Assembly: GCF_018603905.1 (NCBI RefSeq) | Contig: NZ_JAHFZZ010000034.1 | Span: 44,430-108,429, forward strand | Length of the DNA: 64,000 nucleotides | Direction of reading: 5' to 3' | Source: Nonomuraea sp. NEAU-A123 | Lineage (GTDB): Bacteria; Actinomycetota; Actinomycetes; Streptosporangiales; Streptosporangiaceae | Shown here: piece by piece, positions 40,067 through 47,833 of the stretch | How the letters are laid out: each line of letters starts with the position of its first letter | Position numbering within the stretch: the stretch's first letter is position 1 | Made by a program: the position numbers and the translations under genes | Notes under the pieces: model-generated | The model's database searches: none | Seen by the model: only the letters and a program-made list of their open reading frames with translations | Told to the model about the DNA's origin: nothing

Positions 40067-40815
40067 CGCCCCGCCTCCTCCTCCACCCGCGCCGACGCCT
40101 CCCGTTCCGAAACGTGCGTCCCACACGAGGAGCACACGTAGAAGCCCGCCTTCACATCCCAGTTGAACCGCCGCTCCCCGCACCGGCACCGCGCTGGCGT
40201 CCACGCAGGCGGCTCATCCCCCGCCAACCGCTCCAACGCCTGCCGCCACGACCGAGCGAAGTCCACCAGCCCCACCAGGTCCTCGCGAACCAGGACACTC
40301 TCCAGACGACCCGACTCCGTCAGCCAGCCCACCGCCCTCGACCGAGCAACCGCCGACCGGACCCCGCTCGGACGCGACCCCGCCCGTAGCCACACCCGCG
40401 CCCGATCCTCGAAGTCGAGCAGCCCGCCCGTCAGCTTCTCCAGCAGCTCCCCGATCCGAGCAACATCCGGCTTCGGTCTCGACCCTGACACCCGCGACCA
40501 CTTCGACGGCGGCCGGAACCCATCCGCCTCCCGAGCGAGCTGCGCAGCGAACGCGTCCATCTCCAACAGCCACGCCCGGACCGTCCCGCAGCACGTTCCG
40601 CACACCAGCGGCTCCCCCGGCCGCCACCGCACCGCCGGAACCTCCGGCTCGACAGGCGACTCCCCCGCCTCCCCCGCACGCACCCACTCGTCCACCAGAT
40701 CCGCATGCTCATCACGCGCCCGCTCAAAAGCAGTCCACGCGCGCCGCGACCTGCCATTACACGGCCCCACACACGCGCCCCGAACCACCGACACCCCAGA
40801 AGCAAGACCAGACAC
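40063..40815 (-). CDS. Zinc-ribbon phage protein
   Basis: 250 residues from GTG 40815 (GGGGGT upstream). An N-terminal CVGPC and VCGTCCGTV, a helical centre, and a C-terminal zinc ribbon RCRCGERRFNWDVKAGFYVC SSCG. Such proteins are common in actinophages; likely nucleic-acid binding. Follows the terminator of the preceding operon, so it has its own promoter. Confidence 0.58.
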   Translation of the reverse strand: MSGLASGVSVVRGACVGPCNGRSRRAWTAFERARDEHADLVDEWVRAGEAGESPVEPEVPAVRWRPGEPLVCGTCCGTVRAWLLEMDAFAAQLAREADGFRPPSKWSRVSGSRPKPDVARIGELLEKLTGGLLDFEDRARVWLRAGSRPSGVRSAVARSRAVGWLTESGRLESVLVREDLVGLVDFARSWRQALERLAGDEPPAWTPARCRCGERRFNWDVKAGFYVCSSCGTHVSEREASARVEEEAGR

Positions 40816-40934
40816 GGCACCCCCGACCCCGAGACGAAACGCCCACAAGGCTACAAGATCAAATTCTTTCCGCAGGCACCAAGCCGAATGCAGCCCCGGC
40901 CGGGCGCGATTTTGGACCCCCGGGGGCATGCGAA

Positions 40935-40965
40935 AGCGCCGAACCGCGCGGTGCGGTTCGGCGCT
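40935..40965 (-). terminator. Intrinsic terminator
   Basis: AGCGCCGAACCGC and GCGGTTCGGCGCT form a perfect 13-bp stem with a 5-base loop, followed on the minus strand by TTCGC. It lies just after the 228-aa gene and ends the collagen-like/early operon. Confidence 0.75.
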
Positions 40966-40979
40966 GGTCGCGCGTCGCG

Positions 40980-41666
40980 CTAGACGCGAACCTTCGCGCG
41001 TTCGGCAAGCTTGCCCGCGCTGTGCACGTCGCGTGCTACCTCGTGCCACTCCTTACGCAACGTGTGTGCGCGTAGCGCCTGCAAGAGGTAGAGCGCTGCG
41101 GCGATGTACTGCCCGACCTGCGTGGCGCTCTCCCTCTCGGCGCGGCCTTCGGCTCCGATGAACTCGGCGCTACTCCAGGTGACAAGCACGGTGCCAAGGT
41201 CGTTGCGCTCCGCCTTCACATCGACCGCGACGCGATGCTGTGCCAGCACGGCGCAGCACTGCTCTACCGCGCGCTTGACGGCGTTGAGCTGCTCACGCTG
41301 CCGAACTTCCCGGCTGCTCAGCTGCACGCTCGGCAGCGTCGCGAAGAACGGGCGGACCTTGTGAGCAATGAGCACGTAGCCGCTCCACGGGCACCGGGAC
41401 GACAATCCGATGACGGTGAACACCTGTCCCCGGTATTCCCTGCGGTCGCCCTGATAGGCGACCTCGGTGCCGCGCGGGAGGTAGGCGGCTAGGGCGTCGG
41501 CAGCCTCCCGAGAGATCTTGCCCGCGCCACGCTGGAGCATTCCGCCCAGCTCACACGGGATACCGTCGTCGGTGCACTTGCGGCACGTGGACACGTGGGC
41601 TGTGAGCGACCGGTGCGCGTTGAGCGCGTGATCGCGGGCTACTTCGGCTTGCTCTCGGCGGATCAT
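40980..41666 (-). CDS. Phage protein of unknown function
   Basis: 228 residues from ATG 41666, with AGGAGG upstream. N-terminal helix MIRREQAEVARDHALNAHRS with HVSTCRKCTDDGIPCELGG (Cys pattern C-x2-C-x6-C), an SH3-like middle (RGTEVAYQGDRREYRGQVFT) and a helical C-terminus. No family recognised. Last gene before the terminator at 40.95 kb. Confidence 0.6.
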   Translation of the reverse strand: MIRREQAEVARDHALNAHRSLTAHVSTCRKCTDDGIPCELGGMLQRGAGKISREAADALAAYLPRGTEVAYQGDRREYRGQVFTVIGLSSRCPWSGYVLIAHKVRPFFATLPSVQLSSREVRQREQLNAVKRAVEQCCAVLAQHRVAVDVKAERNDLGTVLVTWSSAEFIGAEGRAERESATQVGQYIAAALYLLQALRAHTLRKEWHEVARDVHSAGKLAERAKVRV

Positions 41667-41754
41667 GGCTAGGGCCTCCTGTGGCGTCGTGGTGTTGGGG
41701 TGGGGCGGGGAAGGGCGGGCGGCCCGTGGTGGCGTCACGGGCCGCCCGGTGCTG

Positions 41755-42408
41755 CTAGGCGTCGGTCTTGGCCTCGTCGGCGGTCTCCGCGTCCGTCTTG
41801 GCGTCGGCCTCCTTGGTGAGGGCAGCGATGATCTCGCTGACCTTCGCCCAAGCCAGGTCACGGTCCGCCATGACCTCGTCATAGGTGTCCGGCGTGTGGT
41901 CGGCCTTGAACTTCTCGGCGAACTTCCACACCAGGCGGACGGCGGCCACGTCGGCGGTGCGCTTGGCCTGCGCCTTGCGGCGGGCGTCGACTTCCTTGCG
42001 GTGCTCCTCCATCTCGGGAAGCTCCGCCAGGAAGTTCTGAACCTTGCTGGCGCTGGTGCCGGGCACCTTGCCAAGCTCGGTGAGCGTCGCCTTGCCGAAG
42101 CCGACCTGAGCGGCAACGTGCATGCCGATCAGGGCGTAGGTGCTGAACTTGACCGCGCTCTTGCCAGTGCCACGCGTCGCGATGCACTCGGCGGGAAGGT
42201 CCTTCAGCTCATCACCGGTCATGATCCGGTCGGCGGTGCTGCCCTCGGTGCTCGCGGCGGCAAGCTCGTCAAGGCGGCCGGTAGCGGCCAGACCGATCAC
42301 GGTAAAGCCGGTCGGGCGGGAGACGCCCTGCCGGGAGAACGTGGCCTTGTGGGCGACGGTCACGCGCTCAATGGCGTCGAAGATCTCGGCGGGGTTGATG
42401 CTGATCAT
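41755..42408 (-). CDS. Phage protein of unknown function
   Basis: 217 residues. GAAAGG precedes the ATG. INPAEIFDAIERVTVAHKAT, RPTGFTVIGLAATGRLDELA, TYALIGMHVAAQVGFGKATL and a charged helical region (AELPEMEEHRKEVDARRKAQ). An acidic Ala-rich tail closes it. No known domain. Co-transcribed with the collagen-like gene upstream. Confidence 0.58.
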   Translation of the reverse strand: MISINPAEIFDAIERVTVAHKATFSRQGVSRPTGFTVIGLAATGRLDELAAASTEGSTADRIMTGDELKDLPAECIATRGTGKSAVKFSTYALIGMHVAAQVGFGKATLTELGKVPGTSASKVQNFLAELPEMEEHRKEVDARRKAQAKRTADVAAVRLVWKFAEKFKADHTPDTYDEVMADRDLAWAKVSEIIAALTKEADAKTDAETADEAKTDA

Positions 42409-42466
42409 GGTGTTGCCTTTCGTGGTGTGGGGCGCCCGCCCGGACGGTCCGGGCGGGCGGGGTTGG

Positions 42467-43282
42467 TTAGAGCTGCTGCGTGTCTTCGATAGCGCTACCG
42501 CTGTTAACAGGCTGACCAGCAGATTCGCTGGCCCTATCGCGTCTGCGGCGTCGCCACCTGATCAGCAGTCCGAGCGCTACGGCTCCGACTGCCAGCAGAG
42601 CAGCGGCCCATGCGGTCCACACGGTCACGGGGTCGCCGCTTGCCGTGTTCGCCGCGTTGAGCTTGCCCGGTTCCGCCGTGTCGGCCATACCGGGCTCGCC
42701 CTGGTCGCCCTTGAGTCTGGGCGATCCAGGCTTGCCGGACGGTCCGGCGCTCCCGTCCCGTCCGGCGGGCCCTGCGGCTCCGGTCGGTCCGGGGTCGCCG
42801 GTACCAGCGAGACCGGTCGGTCCGGCGCTCCCGGTGGGTCCGGGGTCGCCCTGCGGTCCGGTCGGTCCGGGGTCGCCCTTGGGGCCGGACGGTCCGGGCT
42901 CGCCCTGAGATCCAGGCTTGCCCGTTTCGCCCTGCTCGCCCTGGGGTCCGGTTGGTCCGGGGTCGCCCTGCGGTCCCGCGTCGCCTTTGTCGCCCTTCGG
43001 TCCGGGGACCGGGACGGCGGTAACGGTGGCGGTGGGTCCGGGGCTTCCCTGGGGTCCGGGCGGTCCGGACGGACCGGGGTTGCCCTGGGGGCCGGTCTCG
43101 CCCTGGGGTCCGGGCGGACCGGGCGGTCCAGGCGGACCGCTCACGGTCACTGTGGTGACAGGTTCGGCGGCGACCAGCGTTGCCGTGGTCACATGCCCTC
43201 CCGTCAGCATGAGCGCTACTAGGACCGTCGCGAGTGACCCGCAGGTCAGCCACGCAATCCGTTCGCTCGTTCGTATCTGCAC
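42467..43282 (-). CDS. Collagen-like membrane protein
   Basis: 271 residues. N-terminal hydrophobic segment (about 9-28), a Thr/Val linker, then about 48 Gly-X-Y triplets (from about residue 49 to 200; Pro, Gln, Asp, Lys-rich), a linker and a C-terminal membrane span (WAAALLAVGAVALGLLI) followed by RWRRRRRD. Collagen-like proteins in phages are usually fibres; two membrane anchors and location in the early region make a cell-surface or envelope role more likely. First gene after the regulatory region at 43.3-43.85 kb. Confidence 0.78.
   Translation of the reverse strand: MQIRTSERIAWLTCGSLATVLVALMLTGGHVTTATLVAAEPVTTVTVSGPPGPPGPPGPQGETGPQGNPGPSGPPGPQGSPGPTATVTAVPVPGPKGDKGDAGPQGDPGPTGPQGEQGETGKPGSQGEPGPSGPKGDPGPTGPQGDPGPTGSAGPTGLAGTGDPGPTGAAGPAGRDGSAGPSGKPGSPRLKGDQGEPGMADTAEPGKLNAANTASGDPVTVWTAWAAALLAVGAVALGLLIRWRRRRRDRASESAGQPVNSGSAIEDTQQL
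42486..42507. repeat. Phage-wide 22-bp palindrome, copy f (intragenic)
   Basis: TCGATAGCG-CTAC-CGCTGTTAA. It lies in the last codons of the collagen-like gene and codes for NSGSA there. Confidence 0.6.
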
Positions 43283-43644
43283 ATGACAAACAGTAGGGCG
43301 GTAATGACTTTGACGGGGGCGGCTTCTGGTAACAATTTTCCGGCAGATTTATAACTGTTAGATCACGAAACGAGGGCTGGCCAGGAGGCGAAGCGAATGC
43401 GCGTTCGACAAATCGTCAGTGAGGCTGATCGTCTGCATTGGCACACATCTGGCTCTTTTGCCGACCTGCGACCAGTCGCCCACCCTCGGCTCGCATTTTT
43501 CTGATCTCGATCTTACTGGAACGCTCTCAGATCGACGCTGAGCGACTCACATCCATGGGGGTGCTTCCCTGTACCGACCAAGCGATGATCGTCGCTCAGT
43601 GTTGAACTCAGCGCGTTCCAAGGGGTGTGTCACATCACCTGTGG

Positions 43645-43669
43645 TGCGTCAGATGCGTTTTGATGCGTC
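43645..43669. promoter_or_regulatory. TGCGTC repeats, possible second operator of the 55.5-kb HTH protein
   Basis: TGCGTCA at 43645-43651 and TGATGCGTC at 43661-43669 (plus strand). The latter is 9 of 10 bases of the reverse complement of TGACGCATCA, found twice at the divergent promoter at 55.3 kb. Confidence 0.45.
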
Positions 43670-43681
43670 TGGGAGCATGCG

Positions 43682-43731
43682 AAAACCCATCAGCGACGAG
43701 GAGGTAGCTCGGCCTCGTTCTGATGGGTTTC
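43682..43731 (-). terminator. Intrinsic terminator of the initiator operon
   Basis: AAACCCATCAG and CTGATGGGTTT pair, with an inner ACGAGG/CCTCGT stem, and TTTT follows on the minus strand. It lies 124 bp after the initiator gene stop. Confidence 0.75.
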
Positions 43732-43854
43732 CGACTCATTCTGGCGACCTTTCGGCCTGTTTCGCGTGGTTCTGGCGGTCCGCCTCGTGGGCGCCTGCGG
43801 TGTATGTGCTGGTGGCGGCCTTGCGAGGTGTCGCTCTATCCGCCAACCAGCTCC

Positions 43855-44829
43855 TCACGCGTCGGGCATGGCCTTGGCGTCGGCCGCGCATCCGATGCAG
43901 GGCAGCGACGACCAGTGCAGGTCACACCGGCCGGCGGTGCGCGTGGTGCGCACCACCTTCGCCTGCTGCTGGGCCTCCTGGTCGCGAGTCGTCTCGCGCC
44001 AGGTGCGCAGGTCTGCCGCTGGGATGCCTGCGACGTAGATGTGGAGCGGCTTTCGGATGCGGTTCTCGCGGGCGATGACCTGGGCGACGCGCTCGGCCTC
44101 GTCGAGGGGGCATCCGATCCGCTTGGTGATGACCCGTGCGGCGCGGCTGGCCGCCGGGGTGTTGTCCTCCTTGCTGATCTTGTCGTCTTCTTCCGGTTGG
44201 TGGGCGGCGGCCGGTCGGCTCGGTTCCTCCTCGACCCCGTACGGAGATGAAGAGGATTGAGAGTGAGGAGTGGAGAGAGGATTGGGGGGAAGTCCAGACT
44301 TCCCCCTTTTGGTCCCAAACTTCCCCTTTTGCGGTCCAGACTTCCCCCTTTCCGCCCCCGAAACGGGGAAGCCTGGACTTCCCCCTTTTCCACCGGTCTC
44401 CCGGTCATCCACAGCGTCATCCACAGGGGAAACGGGGAAGTCTGGACTTCCCCCTTTCTGACCCTCCCTGGATCCGTGCGGCCCCGAATCGGGGAAGTCC
44501 GGCCCCGCTTCGAGCTCCAGATCGAGGGGACGCGGCGGCTGCCCGGGCAGGTACCCAGGCATCGGAGGGATGTAAAACACGGTCGCCTTCCGGCGGCCGC
44601 CCCCGGACTCAAGCACGACAAGCAGCCCGGCCTCGACCAACCGTTCCCGCATCGCCTTGACCGACCGCACGTCGATCCTCGCCCAGTGGGCGATCTCCTC
44701 GCGGGTCAGCCAGCCGGTGCGGGTGTGGTCGTTGATCCTGCGCGCGATGGCGATCAGCGCGAGAAGGTCTCTCGGCGGGGTCGCCTTCGGCGCGTTGATC
44801 GCCACCTCGTCGGCCAACTTGTAACCCAT
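43855..44829 (-). CDS. Replication initiator-like winged-helix protein with internal iterons
   Basis: 324 residues from ATG 44829 (AAGGGG upstream). Residues about 1-75 are a winged helix (PPRDLLALIAIARRINDHTR, TGWLTREEIAHWARIDVRSV KAMRERLVEAGLLVV), like phage O-type initiators and DnaD-like proteins. Residues about 110-190 are low-complexity G-K-x-G-x-P/S repeats that reflect iterons in the DNA. The C-terminal domain (IGCPLDEAERVAQVIARENR ... RTWRETTRDQEAQQQ) is helical and ends with a Cys/His pattern. Probably binds its own gene and loads the host replisome. A DnaJ-like gene is immediately upstream. Confidence 0.72.
   Translation of the reverse strand: MGYKLADEVAINAPKATPPRDLLALIAIARRINDHTRTGWLTREEIAHWARIDVRSVKAMRERLVEAGLLVVLESGGGRRKATVFYIPPMPGYLPGQPPRPLDLELEAGPDFPDSGPHGSREGQKGGSPDFPVSPVDDAVDDRETGGKGGSPGFPVSGAERGKSGPQKGKFGTKRGKSGLPPNPLSTPHSQSSSSPYGVEEEPSRPAAAHQPEEDDKISKEDNTPAASRAARVITKRIGCPLDEAERVAQVIARENRIRKPLHIYVAGIPAADLRTWRETTRDQEAQQQAKVVRTTRTAGRCDLHWSSLPCIGCAADAKAMPDA
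44288..44500. repeat. Iterons inside the initiator gene, candidate replication origin
   Basis: ACTTCCCC occurs at 44298, 44319 and 44340 (exactly 21 bp apart) and again at 44377 and 44446. Several are preceded by an inverted GGGGAAGTC/GGGGAAGCC, giving local palindromes such as GGGGAAGTC-CA-GACTTCCCC. A TTATCCACA-like ATCCACAG lies at 44417-44424 and 44429-44436 (possible weak DnaA-box matches). The placement resembles lambda ori inside gene O. Confidence 0.68.
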
Positions 44830-44886
44830 CAGGCCCCTTACGTGCTGGTTTTCCAAGGGAGCCACCGAGGGCAGAGGCGTCCCGCA

Positions 44887-44908
44887 ACGATAGCGGTACC
44901 GCAATTAA
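44887..44908. repeat. Phage-wide 22-bp palindrome, copy g
   Basis: ACGATAGCG-GTAC-CGCAATTAA. It lies between the J-domain gene stop and the initiator start. Confidence 0.68.
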
Positions 44909-44911
44909 CGG

Positions 44912-45445
44912 TCATCCAGCTCGTGGAGGTCGCCCCGTCAGGTCGTAGGCTTGCCGCCGGCCGGAGTCGGACAGGACGTGGTACGCCTCTCCGATCTCCT
45001 GGAACCTCGTCCTCACCGCCGGGTCTGGGTTGACGTCGGGGTGGAGCTGGCGGGCCAGCCTGCGGTACGCCCTCGTGATGTCGTCCCTGCTCGCAGTGCC
45101 GGCGACGCCGAGCAGGTCGTACAGATGCCCGGTCGGTGGTTCGGGTCTGCGCGGCGGCCGGGGTGGCGGCGGGGGCGGGACCTCGACGCGCAGCTTCCCC
45201 GTGCAGGTGGCGGCATGCGGTGTCATCCGCTTCTCCCACGGGGCGATCGGCTCGTCCTCGGTGATGCGGCGGGACCGGAGCACCCTGTGGACGTCCCTCC
45301 ACACGGCGGTGTTGCCATCCGGGTGCGGGGCGGGATCCACAGCGAGCTGGGCACCGCTCTCTGAGCGGGTCCACCGGACTTGCTTCCCGCAGGGCAGTTT
45401 GCCCTTGCTGCCCTGACACGCCTTGAGGTCAGAAGGAGACAGCAC
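44912..45445 (-). CDS. J-domain (DnaJ-like) co-chaperone
   Basis: 177 residues from GTG 45445. The N-terminal part (1-85) has Cys pairs (CQGSKGKLPC) and a small DNA- or zinc-binding look. A Pro-rich linker (about 90-104) precedes a J domain (107-172) with HLYDLLGVAGTASRDDITRA, YRRLARQLHPDVNPD (HPD 135-137) and AYHVLSDSGRRQAYD. It should stimulate host DnaK. Gene order with the initiator suggests a role in remodelling the origin complex. Confidence 0.88.
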   Translation of the reverse strand: MLSPSDLKACQGSKGKLPCGKQVRWTRSESGAQLAVDPAPHPDGNTAVWRDVHRVLRSRRITEDEPIAPWEKRMTPHAATCTGKLRVEVPPPPPPRPPRRPEPPTGHLYDLLGVAGTASRDDITRAYRRLARQLHPDVNPDPAVRTRFQEIGEAYHVLSDSGRRQAYDLTGRPPRAG

Positions 45446-45478
45446 TCGGCCCCTCCGTGTCCCGATCGGACAGCCCGA

Positions 45479-46636
45479 TCATGCGGTGTCCCCGCCGTAC
45501 CGAGCGAACACGGCGTTGATCGCTGCCAGCTCGGTCTTGGCCTGATCGCGGTCGGCCTTGACCTCGTCCAGCTCGACGAGGAGGTTGTCCCGGTCGGCGC
45601 GGACCTCTTCCAGCGCGGCGCGCGCTACGTCCCGGTCGCGAGCCGCGTCGTCCCGCTCGGCTTCCGCTTTCTGGATGGCCTGCTCGAATCCGATGAGGGC
45701 TCGCAGCGCAGGGCCCGCGGTGGTCGGCGGCGCGCTGTCTGCGGCCGGGGCTGCGGCGAAGGTCTTCTTCGCGGAGGTCTCGGCGGTCGTCTTCACGGCC
45801 GCGGGCGCGACTGTCCGGGGATCGGGCTTCGGGGTGGTCTTGGTGATGGTGAGTCCGCCGTCGTTCCACTCCAGCGCGATCCACCAGACGGGCGGGGTGG
45901 CGCGGGGCCGGTGGCAGCGGGTGTGCTCCGTTCGGTTGAGGTATTGCCGGACCTCCTGCTCGTGCATGGTGTCCCAGTCGGGGCATGCAGCCTTGATGAT
46001 CTGGGAGAGGGCGCCCTGCCACTGCACGCCGACGACACCGCCGTTGGTCAGCGGCTTGTCTCCCTGCTCGCGGGCCGCGTCGCGAAGCAGACCCCAGAGG
46101 GCTTCGGCGTCAGCGAAGATGTCGCGGGACTTGCTCCTGACGACGGTGACGGTCTCGCCGATCTTCGGCACGTCGGCGTCTCCTTCGGTGATGGCGGTGG
46201 TGGTGTTCTTGGTGAGGTGGGCGATCACTTCGTCCTTGCGGGCCTGAAGCATCTCCGCGAAGGGCTGGGCATCAATCGGGCCGGGGGTGTGGAGATTGCC
46301 TCCCGACACGTACGGCTTGAGACCGTTGGAGAAAGCGGCGGCGAGGAGCGCTTCCACGGTCCACCAGGTGTCGCGGGGCATGGTGTCGGCTTTCTCGGGG
46401 GCGAGGTCGGTGGCGGCGACCATGGGTGACGGCTTGGTGGGGTGGTCCTGCTGCAGCGAGCGGATTTTGGTCCGGTAGTTGTCGAGGCCGCGGCCCATGG
46501 CTTGCAGCGGAATCTCGCCGGTGCGGCCGTTCTCGGGGTTGGTGATCAGCCATCTGCCGTTGGCGAGCTCCATCGTGAATCCGAGGCGATCCGTCTCGGT
46601 CTCGACGAGCTTGCGGACGTCGGACTTGCTGGTCAT
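45479..46636 (-). CDS. Phage protein with HicA-like N-terminus and coiled-coil C-terminus
   Basis: 385 residues; ATG overlaps the previous stop (ATGA). Residues about 1-60 (TDRLGFTMELANGRWLITNP, ENGRTGEIPLQAMGRGLDNY) resemble the HicA/dsRNA-binding-like small fold seen in phage proteins. The middle holds a possible helical DNA-binding region. From about 310 it is a heptad coiled coil (ERDDAARDRDVARAALEEV). Function unknown; position in the replication operon suggests DNA transactions. Confidence 0.5.
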   Translation of the reverse strand: MTSKSDVRKLVETETDRLGFTMELANGRWLITNPENGRTGEIPLQAMGRGLDNYRTKIRSLQQDHPTKPSPMVAATDLAPEKADTMPRDTWWTVEALLAAAFSNGLKPYVSGGNLHTPGPIDAQPFAEMLQARKDEVIAHLTKNTTTAITEGDADVPKIGETVTVVRSKSRDIFADAEALWGLLRDAAREQGDKPLTNGGVVGVQWQGALSQIIKAACPDWDTMHEQEVRQYLNRTEHTRCHRPRATPPVWWIALEWNDGGLTITKTTPKPDPRTVAPAAVKTTAETSAKKTFAAAPAADSAPPTTAGPALRALIGFEQAIQKAEAERDDAARDRDVARAALEEVRADRDNLLVELDEVKADRDQAKTELAAINAVFARYGGDTA

Positions 46637-46959
46637 ATGGCGGGCTCCTTCCGGATGCGCAGGTCGCTGCCGCTCTCATCGCGAGGGGCGTTGGTGACGG
46701 GCATGTCGGTCCTTTCGATGGCGGCCCAGTTCACGGCCTCGTCGATGATCACGAGAGAGGCGCGCTGGCCCTGTAGGGTCCGGCGCGCCTTCATGCGTTG
46801 CTTGATCTGGTCTTGGGTCGGTGGGGTCCAGCCGTGCCAGCCGGCCGTGCGGGCCCACCGCTGGAAGTGGTCGCGCTGCGCGAGGCCGCACCAGCGGCAC
46901 CCGTTCGGCTGCGCGACCACCCGCTCAGGCACTGCCGCGGCGCACCATGCGCCGCTCAC
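46633..46959 (-). CDS. CxxC/His-containing phage protein
   Basis: 108 residues from GTG 46959. NGCRWCGLAQRDHFQRWART and GWHGWTPPTQDQIKQRMKAR form a conserved small zinc-binding-like module (Cys-x2-Cys, His-x-n-His) often seen in streptomycete phage early regions. Probably nucleic-acid binding. Overlaps the gene upstream. Confidence 0.58.
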   Translation of the reverse strand: MSGAWCAAAVPERVVAQPNGCRWCGLAQRDHFQRWARTAGWHGWTPPTQDQIKQRMKARRTLQGQRASLVIIDEAVNWAAIERTDMPVTNAPRDESGSDLRIRKEPAI

Positions 46960-47293
46960 GTCGCGACATGTACAGCTGAATGCCGTACGCGCCGCCTCGG
47001 CGGTGCGCGATCCATTCGGCCTCGGCGTAGCCCCCGGGCTCGACGCCGACCGTCCGTACGGTCTCGACGAACTCCGTCATGGACATGGGGAACATGTGGC
47101 TCTCGTCGTCGAGCCACATGACGTAGCCGGCGGCGCGGCCGCGGGCGAACTGGCCGAGCTGGAGTCGCGCGGTGAACGGTTCCGGAGCGCGCCACACGAT
47201 CTCCCCTTCTGGGGTCCATGCAGCGCGCAGGAGGTTGCCGAACTCGTCGAACGGCACCAACGCCTTGTCGTCGTCGTCCAGGTCAGCGGCCAT
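46925..47293 (-). CDS. Phage protein of unknown function
   Basis: 122 residues. FDEFGNLLRAAWTPEGEIVW, GRAAGYVMWLDDESHMFPMS, and MTEFVETVRTVGVEPGGYAE. Compact alpha/beta protein without known family. Starts inside the end of the 86-aa gene upstream. Confidence 0.55.
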   Translation of the reverse strand: MAADLDDDDKALVPFDEFGNLLRAAWTPEGEIVWRAPEPFTARLQLGQFARGRAAGYVMWLDDESHMFPMSMTEFVETVRTVGVEPGGYAEAEWIAHRRGGAYGIQLYMSRRERRMVRRGSA

Positions 47294-47543
47294 CGCTGTC
47301 TCCCCTGCCGATCTGGGCCAGGGCCTGGCGGGCGATGGCTACGCCGCGGAGCCCGTTCGGCGGTGCTGGGTGCGCGGGTGTGGCGGCTGGCGGGGTGTGA
47401 TCCCAGCCGTTGGCGCGGAGCCAGATGATGAACTCGAACGCGAAGTCCGTTGTGCTGCCCCGGTCTTCGGGATCGGCGTGGTCGCGGTCAAAGACGCGCT
47501 GTGTGAGCGCCTCCATCGCCTTCTCTGCTGCCTTGGTCATCAT
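47283..47543 (-). CDS. 86-residue phage protein
   Basis: ATG 47543 (AAGGAG upstream) overlaps the WhiB stop. MMTKAAEKAMEALTQRVFDR, DFAFEFIIWLRANGWDHTPP and a C-terminal helix GVAIARQALAQIGRG. No known family. Confidence 0.55.
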   Translation of the reverse strand: MMTKAAEKAMEALTQRVFDRDHADPEDRGSTTDFAFEFIIWLRANGWDHTPPAATPAHPAPPNGLRGVAIARQALAQIGRGDSDGR

Positions 47544-47833
47544 GGGGTTCTCCTTTCTCGTGCTGCTTTGCGCTGCAGGCGGCGCCGGTAGGTCCTGCGC
47601 TCGTCCTCGTCGAGGCCTCCGGCGACGCCGTATTGCGCTGCGCTGGCCTGTAGGTGGAAGTCCAGGCACTCGACCTGGACGGGGCAAACGCGGCAGAGCT
47701 GCTTGGCCCGCTCGATGCGGGCCTCCTTCTGCTTGGGGGTCTCGCGGGGTTCGCCTTCGCCTGGGCCGAAGAACAGGACCAGGTCCTGTCCTTGGCAGGC
47801 GGCGCGGTTCCGCCACCCCTTGCGGGCGGGCAT
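47540..47833 (-). CDS. whiB: WhiB-family iron-sulfur regulator
   Basis: 97 residues with the four cluster cysteines Cys13 (RAACQGQD), Cys47, Cys50 and Cys56 (CRVCPVQVEC), then YGVAGGLDEDERR, the family turn motif, and a basic C-terminus (RRRLQRKAARERR). WhiB proteins bind a 4Fe-4S cluster and sigma-A region 4. Phage copies (for example WhiBTM4) can repress host whiB2 and block septation. Coupled to its neighbours by TGATG overlaps. Confidence 0.93.
   Translation of the reverse strand: MPARKGWRNRAACQGQDLVLFFGPGEGEPRETPKQKEARIERAKQLCRVCPVQVECLDFHLQASAAQYGVAGGLDEDERRTYRRRLQRKAARERRTP

Larger units (their letters stand above)
43283..43854. other. Intergenic control region between two early operons
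   Basis: About 570 bp without a gene. It holds the terminator of the initiator operon (43682-43731), TGCGTC repeats related to the 55.3-kb operators (43645-43669), and presumably the promoter of the collagen-like operon near its left end, where the sequence becomes AT-richer. Confidence 0.5.

Noticed and set aside
40163..41161. 332-residue plus-strand frame
   Set aside because: Covers the antisense of the zinc-ribbon gene and its intergenic region; Ser/Arg/Thr-rich, no RBS or family.
44288..44500. CRISPR array
   Set aside because: Repeats are 8-20 bp with irregular spacing inside a gene and no spacers of constant length; they fit iterons. No CRISPR array or cas gene is present in the window.
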